Part shown: positions 1 to 4,465 of the stretch, in pieces
Layout of the letters: each line of letters opens with the position of its first letter
Numbering within the stretch: the first letter of the stretch is position 1
NCBI GenBank assembly: GCA_964446285.1
Contig: CAYUNT010000229.1
Coordinates: forward strand, 1 to 6,521
Direction of reading: 5' to 3'
Length of the DNA: 6,521 bases
Origin: CAYUNT01 sp964446285
GTDB taxonomy: Bacteria; Sumerlaeota; Sumerlaeia; SLMS01; CAYUNT01
Position numbers and translations under genes: made by a program
Notes under the pieces: generated by a model
Told to the model about the DNA's origin: nothing
Seen by the model: only the letters and a program-made list of their open reading frames with translations
Databases searched by the model: none

Positions 1-190
1 CTATTATCATGTCGTCTCTCCGAGACGCCAAATCCAAGCCTGCGCTTTTGAAAATTCGGCAGCAGGAAATAGAGAACAGCGTCAAAGGAATTTGGTATTA
101 GGTTCAAAGCCTTCTCATAACAAACTGGCACCTTGGCAGCGTGTTTGCGCAAGGCTGCCTGGCTTGCACACAAGCGTCCGCAGGCTTCTT

Positions 191-269
191 CGCCCAGAGG
201 GCGAGGGAAGTTAGCCTGGGGTTCCGCTTCGCTCCACCCCCACGCTACCCTCTGGCGCCTCTTCGAGGC
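191..269. repeat. Compound imperfect inverted repeat (long hairpin plus small hairpin)
   Basis: CGCCCAGAGGG at 191-201 pairs with CCCTCTGGCG at 248-257 with one bulged base. Inside it, AGCCTGGGGT (213-222) pairs with ACCCCCACGCT (236-246) with one mismatch and one bulge, leaving a loop at 223-235. A second hairpin, GCCTC-TTC-GAGGC (257-269), abuts it. The left arm can alternatively fold on itself as CGCCC-AGA-GGGCG (191-203). It lies about 70 bp past the TPR stop codon, so it would sit in the 3' end of that transcript. There is no T-tract, so a simple intrinsic terminator is not supported. A dispersed repeat module is the most likely reading, but copy number cannot be seen from here. Confidence 0.5.
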
Positions 270-281
270 TCGAAAACCATG

Positions 282-302
282 CGTCCTTATTTGCTCAGGA
301 CG
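282..302 (-). terminator. Weak candidate terminator hairpin after the TPR gene
   Basis: CGTCCT (282-287) and AGGACG (297-302) form a perfect 6-bp stem with a 9-nt loop, about 40 bp beyond the TPR stop codon on the minus strand. Read on that strand, only a short TTTT follows, several bases after the stem, so the U-tract is poor. It is the best-placed hairpin for ending the TPR transcript, but the stem is short and the call is tentative. Confidence 0.2.
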
Positions 303-340
303 ACAACACCGAGATACACTGTTAAGAAGCCAGTTCAGTA

Positions 341-3300
341 TCACGGGCCAAGATTGTTAAGCATCAGGCGGGCGTCGGGATCGTTGGGATTCAGCGTCAG
401 GGCGCGGATCAGGTCTTCGCGCGCCTCCTCGATACGGTCCAGCGCGGCATACGACGTCGCGCGGATGATAAACGGCTGCGGATCGTCCGGATCGATGCGC
501 AGGGCGCGTTCGGCCAACTCAATGGCCCGGCCCGTATCGCCCCGCACGCCCTGGATAAAGGCAAGGCGCGACAAGGCATCCACGGATTCGGGTTCGAGCG
601 CCAGGGCCTTTTCGATCAGCCGGAAAGCGGCGTCCAGGCGGCGTTTTTGCTCGGCGGCTTCTTTTGCGCCAAAGGCCAGTTTCAGTTCGATGCCCGCCAG
701 GCTGTTGAGTGCGGCCACATAGCCCGGATCAGCGGCAAGGGCGCGTTCGAAAAGGGCGCGCGCGCCGTCGATGTTGCCTTCGAGAACGAACGGCGTGGCG
801 GCGGCGACGATGGCCCAGGGCGCTTGCGGCGCGGCGGCAAGCGCATGGTCGAGATGTTCGCGGGCCTGTTTCATCTGGCGCTTGCTTTCGGCGAGATCAG
901 CCTCGGCGGACGCGCCTTTGGCGTTCACCTTCCGGCCCCACGCCAGATTGGCCTGGTAAATCCCAAGGGCCTTTTCCGCGTAGGCGAAATTGGGCGCCAG
1001 TTCAAACGCGCGCGCGGCCAGGCGTTCAGCCAGATCGAAACTGTTAGCCGTCAGCGCAACCTCGCCCATTTGCATGAGAAGCAGCGGATTGTCAGGCTCG
1101 GCATCGAGGCGCTGCTGGAGTCGGCGCGCCTCGATTCTCAGGAGGTGGTTTGTGGCGCGCGCTCCTAGCGGAATCGTCAGAGTCGCTTCGGAGTCCTTTG
1201 CGCCGCCCTGGAACGCGGCCTCCTGGATGATCCGCTTATCGCCCAGCACGATGATGCGGTGTTCGCGAGCCGGATCGATCTCGACCGTGACCGGGGCCAC
1301 GCCCGCGTAGCGCCCATCGACGGCGACAAATCCGCCCGCGGGTTCGGTTTTCAAAGTGAGGTTCTGGACAGCCGGAGCCGCAATGGCCGGAGTGGCGGCC
1401 GTGGTTGCGGCGGGCGCGGCCGGGGTAGCGGTTTCGCGTGGCGTGCGTTCGGGTCCCACGGCCGGCGGCGGCGTGGGAACCGGCGTCACTTTGGCCGTCG
1501 GCGGCGGTTCGTCCGGAACGACCGGCGGAATGGCGACCACCGGAACCGCGGGCGGCGGCGGCGTGGCGGTTGGGGTAAGCGTGGAGATTTCCGGCGGCGG
1601 AGTTGCGGCGGCGGGCGAGGCGGCTGGCGCTTCAGTCGCGCTTGCGCTTGGAGCCGGAGACGGACTGGCGGTTGGCGCTGGCGTTTCGGTGGCGCTTGGG
1701 ACGGCGGGCGGGGGAGTCGGCGCTTCTGTGGCAATTGCCTCAGTGGCTGCCGCCTTGGGCGTATGCGCCGGGCCTTCGCATTCCAGTTTGGCAATAGCTT
1801 CTTTCACATCCTCATCCTTGGGATTCAAGCGGCGTGCCTCGGCGAGATCGCGGCACGCGCCCGCGCGGTCGCCCAATTCCGCCCGCAACATGCCTCGATT
1901 GAAAAACGCCACAGGATACTTGGGATCGAACTGAATGGCGCGGTCGAAATCCGCCATCGCTTGCGCGGGAAGATTGAGGTTCCAGTTGGCCACGCCGCGG
2001 TTGTTGTAAAGCACCGCCGAAGGCTCGCCGCATTTCAGATAATTGTCGTAAGCCGCCACAGCTTCGGCGAAACGGCGCGTCTGAAGCAGGGCGTTGGCCA
2101 GTCCAAGCCAGGGCGGGCAATAGTGTTCGCGGACGGCCAGCGCGCGGCGGAAATCCACAATTGCCTCGTGCGGATTTCCCAATTCAAGCGCCACGCTTCC
2201 GCGCAGGAAAAACACCTCGCCAGTGCGGTCGAATGCGAGGATGGCCTCGTCGAAATCGGCCCGAGCGCGCGCCAGGTCGTTTTGCGCCTTGCGCACTCGG
2301 CCCCGGGCGGCTGGGGCGCGGTCATCGCCCGGCGCGCGCAGGTTCGCGTCCGTGAGCATGAGCACGGCCGACGTCAAGAAATCCTGCTGCTCGGCGGCCT
2401 TTGCGCCATCGAGGAGGCGGCGGATTTCGCGCGCGGGCGTGGGCGCTTGGCGCGAGACGTGCGCGTCGGCGTATCCGAGCAGCACGCGCGCTTCGACGTT
2501 TTCCGGATCGAGCGCCAGGGCCTTTTCGCAGGCGGCGCGCGCGGCGGGATCGTCGTTCAAGCGCCATTGCGCCAGAGCCAGCCGCCAATACAGGCCGGGC
2601 GTTTGCGCGCCGCGCTCTTCGGCCAGCGCGGCGGCCCGCAGGAGGTCCGTGCGCGCCGCGTCAAACTTCTGTAGAATCAGCAATTGCTGCGCGCGGCCAT
2701 CGAGCGAACGCACGTGCGCCGGGTCTTTTTCGAGAGCGCGCGTGTAGGCGTCGATCACCTTGTCCGGCTGGTGGCGGTGGCGGTAATTGACGGCGAGATT
2801 CGCCTGCGCGTCGATGAGGTTCGGGTCCACGCGCAGCGCCGAGCGAAAATACTCCTGCGCCTCGTCCCAATGATACAGGCCGAGTTCCGCCACGCCGCAC
2901 AGATTGAGCGTCTGCGCGGTTTGCGATTGGGCCAGCCCAGGGGTTTGGAGGGCTTGTTTCAGCTGCGCCAGCGCCTCTTCGCAGCGCGAAAGCTGGAGCA
3001 GCGCCAGACCGGCGAACAGGTGCAATTGCGCCTCGGGCGGGCAGGCGTCGATGGCCTGTTCGAGTTCGACAAGCGCCTGCGCCGGACCACCAGCATTGAG
3101 CAAAAACACAGCCCGCAAAAGGCGCGGCGCGGGATTTTCGGGTTCCGCCTCGATGGCCTGGGCGTAGAGCGACAGCGCGCGTTCCGCCCCGCCCGAATCA
3201 ATGGCCTGCTGCGCCTCTGCGAGCAACTGATCCACCGTCTTTTGCATCGCCAGGACCTGAGTGTCCTCGGCGGCCGCGGCGGGGGCGGGGGCGGCCGCTG

Positions 3301-3460
3301 CGCCTGGCGCGGCAAATGCACCGGGCGTGACGAATGCAGAGAATACGGCGAATAATCCCGCGAGAATCCACAAGCAGTCGGCCGCGCCTTTCGGGCGGGC
3401 GGAGGCAACCGCATATTGGGAGGAGATTGTTCCAGGAGAGGAAGAAGGGCGGAATATCAT
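341..3460 (-). CDS. Large exported TPR protein with a central PEGA-like domain
   Basis: This 1,039-residue protein is probably exported. After a basic N-region, a hydrophobic stretch (about residues 27-44) leads to an AFA-A site near residue 50, like a signal peptide; an uncleaved anchor is also possible. About twelve TPRs fill residues 75-560, seen as A-x3-A helix spacing with recurrent ALxLDP-type endings (for example 288-321 and 482-549). A Pro/Ala/Thr-rich linker (562-698) follows, then a PEGA-like beta domain (about 700-742, with EPAGGFVAVDGRYAGVAPVTV), then about six more TPRs (780-1035), some with inserts. TPRs are protein-interaction scaffolds and PEGA domains are extracytoplasmic in known families, so I infer an envelope or periplasmic scaffold with unknown partner. 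No catalytic motif is visible. The start is supported by GAGGAG just upstream. Long antisense open frames reflect only its high GC content. Confidence 0.93.
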   Translation of the reverse strand: MIFRPSSSPGTISSQYAVASARPKGAADCLWILAGLFAVFSAFVTPGAFAAPGAAAAPAPAAAAEDTQVLAMQKTVDQLLAEAQQAIDSGGAERALSLYAQAIEAEPENPAPRLLRAVFLLNAGGPAQALVELEQAIDACPPEAQLHLFAGLALLQLSRCEEALAQLKQALQTPGLAQSQTAQTLNLCGVAELGLYHWDEAQEYFRSALRVDPNLIDAQANLAVNYRHRHQPDKVIDAYTRALEKDPAHVRSLDGRAQQLLILQKFDAARTDLLRAAALAEERGAQTPGLYWRLALAQWRLNDDPAARAACEKALALDPENVEARVLLGYADAHVSRQAPTPAREIRRLLDGAKAAEQQDFLTSAVLMLTDANLRAPGDDRAPAARGRVRKAQNDLARARADFDEAILAFDRTGEVFFLRGSVALELGNPHEAIVDFRRALAVREHYCPPWLGLANALLQTRRFAEAVAAYDNYLKCGEPSAVLYNNRGVANWNLNLPAQAMADFDRAIQFDPKYPVAFFNRGMLRAELGDRAGACRDLAEARRLNPKDEDVKEAIAKLECEGPAHTPKAAATEAIATEAPTPPPAVPSATETPAPTASPSPAPSASATEAPAASPAAATPPPEISTLTPTATPPPPAVPVVAIPPVVPDEPPPTAKVTPVPTPPPAVGPERTPRETATPAAPAATTAATPAIAAPAVQNLTLKTEPAGGFVAVDGRYAGVAPVTVEIDPAREHRIIVLGDKRIIQEAAFQGGAKDSEATLTIPLGARATNHLLRIEARRLQQRLDAEPDNPLLLMQMGEVALTANSFDLAERLAARAFELAPNFAYAEKALGIYQANLAWGRKVNAKGASAEADLAESKRQMKQAREHLDHALAAAPQAPWAIVAAATPFVLEGNIDGARALFERALAADPGYVAALNSLAGIELKLAFGAKEAAEQKRRLDAAFRLIEKALALEPESVDALSRLAFIQGVRGDTGRAIELAERALRIDPDDPQPFIIRATSYAALDRIEEAREDLIRALTLNPNDPDARLMLNNLGP
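1367..1777 (-). repeat. Low-complexity Pro/Ala/Thr/Ser linker inside the TPR protein
   Basis: Residues 562-698 of the TPR protein are almost entirely Pro, Ala, Thr, Ser, Glu and Val. Imperfect recurrences include PTPPPAVP (581-588), TPPPPAVP (633-640) and PTPPPAVG (662-669). Such segments usually act as extended, disordered spacers. Here it separates the first TPR array from the PEGA-like domain. The Thr/Ser richness would allow glycosylation in an exported protein, which is speculation. The GC-rich coding sequence also creates long spurious open frames on the other strand. Confidence 0.8.
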
Positions 3461-3464
3461 ATTT

Positions 3465-3470
3465 CTCCTC
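3465..3470 (-). promoter_or_regulatory. Ribosome binding site of the TPR gene
   Basis: On the minus strand GAGGAG lies 4 nt before the ATG at 3460-3458. The spacing is slightly short, but the match to the Shine-Dalgarno consensus is good and fixes this start. The next in-frame Met (residue 72) lies after the signal-like segment and would remove it. Confidence 0.7.
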
Positions 3471-3629
3471 GCTGAGAAGGCATCGTCAGGGGTTTGCCGG
3501 GCTTTGAGATTGCTCAGTCATATTAATGGGATTGCTGCCTCCGCCGGTGGAAGCAGGCCGGCTTCTGGGGAATCGCGTGATAAGTTTCCGCCGCCGGGCG
3601 CAATAGGGCAAGCAGTATTGTGCGCAGAC

Positions 3630-3662
3630 GTCCGATGGCGGGCGCAGCTCAGAAGAATGCAA
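3630..3662 (+). repeat. Copy 1 of a 33-nt motif that recurs inverted
   Basis: This segment begins GTCCGA, continues through GGGCGCA and ends CTCAGAAGAATGCAA. The last 22 bases match the minus strand at 4268-4247 with a single mismatch (G versus T). The GTCCGA block also recurs at the corresponding place, with a small spacing change. Similarity ends abruptly after GCAA. Two near-identical copies in one short intergenic region are unlikely by chance. They may be terminal inverted repeats of a degraded small element or two independent insertions of one repeat family. Confidence 0.6.
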
Positions 3663-3723
3663 AGGAGCGTCTGTGGCGCATCGCACTTGGAACCAAAGCG
3701 GTATTCGAACCCATCCCGCCTGA

Positions 3724-3971
3724 GGCCCAACGGGCCGGAAATTCCTTAGCCCAGCCCAGCGGGTTGGATTCGGTATCCGCCTATTCCCAGCGGCCTGAAG
3801 GGTCGCGTTGCAATTCCCTCCATGTATTCAGATTCGCGCGCTATTCTTGTTCCTCGCCGTTGTCATCTGGCTTTTCCGGCCCCAAACGCACCCCTTCAGG
3901 GCGCATGGATTTGTGCGTGGCCCACTACCCAGCCCGATAGGCTGGGCCAAGGGATTTCGCGCCGCTGGCGC
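3724..3971. repeat. Array of six tight hairpins (REP-like modules)
   Basis: Six small inverted repeats lie within 250 bp: GGCCC-AAC-GGGCC (3724-3736), CCAGCCC-AGC-GGGTTGG (3751-3767, one G-T pair), CGGCC/GGTCG (3791-3805, one G-T pair), GCACCC/GGGCGC (3888-3904, one mismatch), CCCAGCC-CGATA-GGCTGGG (3928-3946) and GCGCC-GCT-GGCGC (3959-3971). Most have a run of three C's closed by three G's and a loop of 3-5 nt. No open frame through them looks like a protein. I infer palindromic interspersed repeats of the kind scattered between genes in many large bacterial genomes. Whether they act as RNA or as DNA is unknown. Confidence 0.55.
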
Positions 3972-4115
3972 TGCAAGAAAGGCAAGCCCCATTGAAAACA
4001 ATCGGCGCGAGTGGCTGACAGCAGCATCCTTATGGGCGTGTCTATCTCAGGAACTTTTCAAGGTGACACGCGGAGAAAAGTCAATCTTGAGCAAGACGCT
4101 CTAGTCAGCGGGGAA

Positions 4116-4185
4116 CTCGGACGAGACGTCCGAGCCACCGGTCATGCGAATTGCCGGTGCCGGTGGCTTGGGCGTCCCGCCCAAG
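4116..4185. repeat. Paired inverted hairpin element (BIME-like), 70 bp
   Basis: Hairpin A is CTCGGACG-AGA-CGTCCGAG (4116-4134) and hairpin B is CTTGGGCG-TCC-CGCCCAAG (4167-4185); each has a perfect 8-bp stem and a 3-nt loop. Between them GCCACCGG (4134-4141) pairs with CCGGTGGC (4160-4167) around an 18-nt spacer. Read on the opposite strand, hairpin B matches A at 14 of 19 positions. All five differences are transitions, and four of them form two compensatory base-pair changes that keep the stem intact. The whole is an inverted repeat with 26-nt arms (21 of 26 identical), each arm carrying its own hairpin. This is the plan of paired REP elements (BIMEs), although the GTAG signature of classical REPs is not seen. 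Confidence 0.65.
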
Positions 4186-4193
4186 ATTTTTTT
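4167..4193 (+). terminator. Terminator-like hairpin with T7 tract, plus strand
   Basis: The perfect 8-bp GC-rich stem with 3-nt loop at 4167-4185 is followed on the plus strand by A and then seven T's (4187-4193), the textbook shape of a rho-independent terminator. No plus-strand gene precedes it, and both large genes run the other way. It could stop antisense transcription towards the membrane-protein gene, or simply be part of the repeat element. Function is uncertain. Confidence 0.25.
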
Positions 4194-4246
4194 CGCATCC
4201 ACAACCGCCCATGTCTCTTTGAACAGTTCATGGTGTCTATATGGAC

Positions 4247-4278
4247 TTGCATTCTTCTGAGATGCGCCCAATTCGGAC
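4247..4278 (-). repeat. Copy 2 (inverted) of the 33-nt motif
   Basis: On the minus strand this reads GTCCGA, then GGGCGCA, then CTCAGAAGAATGCAA, matching 3630-3662 on the plus strand with one mismatch in the last 22 bases. The two copies face each other and bracket about 580 bp containing the hairpin array and the 70-bp paired element. Copy 2 lies about 20 bp from the hairpin that coincides with the stop codon of the short open frame at 4302-4397. This may mark an insertion boundary. Confidence 0.6.
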
Positions 4279-4295
4279 TTCCACTGGACGTTCCC

Positions 4296-4316
4296 ATTGG
4301 CCTATTCGAGGCCAAT
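4296..4316. repeat. Perfect 7-bp hairpin at the end of the short open frame
   Basis: ATTGGCC (4296-4302) and GGCCAAT (4310-4316) form a perfect stem around a 7-nt loop. The TAG stop codon of the 31-codon frame (4304-4302 on the minus strand) spans the loop-stem junction. There is no T-tract on the minus strand, so it is not a standard terminator. It may be the edge of the repeat block that cut the frame short. Confidence 0.45.
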
Positions 4317-4397
4317 AGTGCCCCGAATCCGCGCGATAATTGACTCTTCATCTCGCGCCAGCTGACTGGTTAAGGTTTCGAAAAAGTTTTTCTGCAT
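4302..4397 (-). CDS. Short 31-aa open frame, possibly a truncated gene start
   Basis: This frame starts 68 nt after the stop codon of the membrane-protein gene, on the same strand. An AAGG-containing purine stretch lies about 12 nt upstream, an imperfect ribosome binding site. The peptide MQKNFFETLTSQLARDEE continues to SIIARIRGTIGLE. Unlike the shadow frames around it, it has a balanced, helix-forming composition with alternating charged and hydrophobic residues. I do not recognise it. It could be a real small protein co-transcribed with the membrane protein, the surviving N-terminus of a gene interrupted by repeat DNA just beyond its stop codon, or chance. The frame also stays open upstream into the antisense-like region of the membrane gene, but that part has shadow composition, so the start at 4397 is the only sensible one. 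Confidence 0.3.
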   Translation of the reverse strand: MQKNFFETLTSQLARDEESIIARIRGTIGLE

Positions 4398-4465
4398 CGC
4401 AGATTCTCGCCTTCTGCGGTGCAACGCATTATCCAGTATTTCTTTTGAGAATTGCCGCGGCCGTA

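Larger units (their letters stand above)
1..340. other. Gene-free region downstream of the TPR gene, rich in hairpins
   Basis: I see no credible gene here. The open frames on the plus strand (for example from 141) run into the antisense of the TPR gene and have shadow-like Arg/Ser-rich composition. The stretch holds several perfect or near-perfect small inverted repeats: CGTCTC-TCC-GAGACG (13-27), GGCAGC/GCTGCC (135-140 with 154-159), CGCCC-AGA-GGGCG (191-203), GCCTC-TTC-GAGGC (257-269) and CGTCCT/AGGACG (282-302). Short stems with 3-nt loops also characterise the gene-free block on the other side of the TPR gene. I infer dispersed, repeat-derived intergenic DNA. The window begins here, so any neighbouring gene further left is not visible. 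Confidence 0.6.
3461..4301. other. Repeat-rich region of about 840 bp without a credible gene
   Basis: No open frame here looks like a protein; the frames on both strands are short and Arg/Ser/Pro-rich. It contains the TPR 5' flank with a GAAGC/GCTTC hairpin (3550-3565), one copy of a 33-nt motif (3630-3662), an array of tight hairpins (3724-3971), ACTTTTC/GAAAAGT (4053-4081), TCTTG/CAAGA (4085-4096), a structured 70-bp element (4116-4185) and the inverted second copy of the 33-nt motif (4247-4278). It is visibly less GC-rich than the TPR gene. I infer an accumulation of dispersed, non-autonomous repeats. A structured RNA cannot be excluded. The TPR promoter should lie in this stretch, but no convincing -35/-10 pair was found. 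Confidence 0.6.

Noticed and set aside
141..1168. Overlapping plus-strand frames at the left end
   Set aside because: They are antisense to the TPR gene with no ribosome binding site and no recognisable domain; codon composition mirrors the true gene.
1259..2674. Long plus-strand open frame of 471 codons
   Set aside because: It is antisense to the TPR gene. It begins with an Arg/Gly-rich low-complexity stretch that mirrors the Pro/Ala linker, shows no domain, and is explained by high GC content suppressing stop codons.
3520..3525. TAATAT as a -10 box for the TPR gene
   Set aside because: The hexamer is a good -10 match, but no acceptable -35 hexamer lies 16-18 bp upstream on the minus strand, so I do not call a promoter.
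3486..3730. Short minus-strand frames upstream of the TPR gene, including an 11-codon mini-frame beginning MTEQSQ at 3521
   Set aside because: They run through repeat-like DNA, lack good ribosome binding sites and have no protein-like features. The mini-frame could be a leader peptide but nothing supports it.
3724..4185. CRISPR-like array
   Set aside because: The hairpins differ in sequence and spacing; there is no constant direct repeat with unique spacers and no cas gene.
3461..4301. tRNA or known riboswitch
   Set aside because: No cloverleaf with a T-loop GTTCRA arrangement or CCA-like acceptor end was found, and none of the hairpins matches a riboswitch core I recognise.
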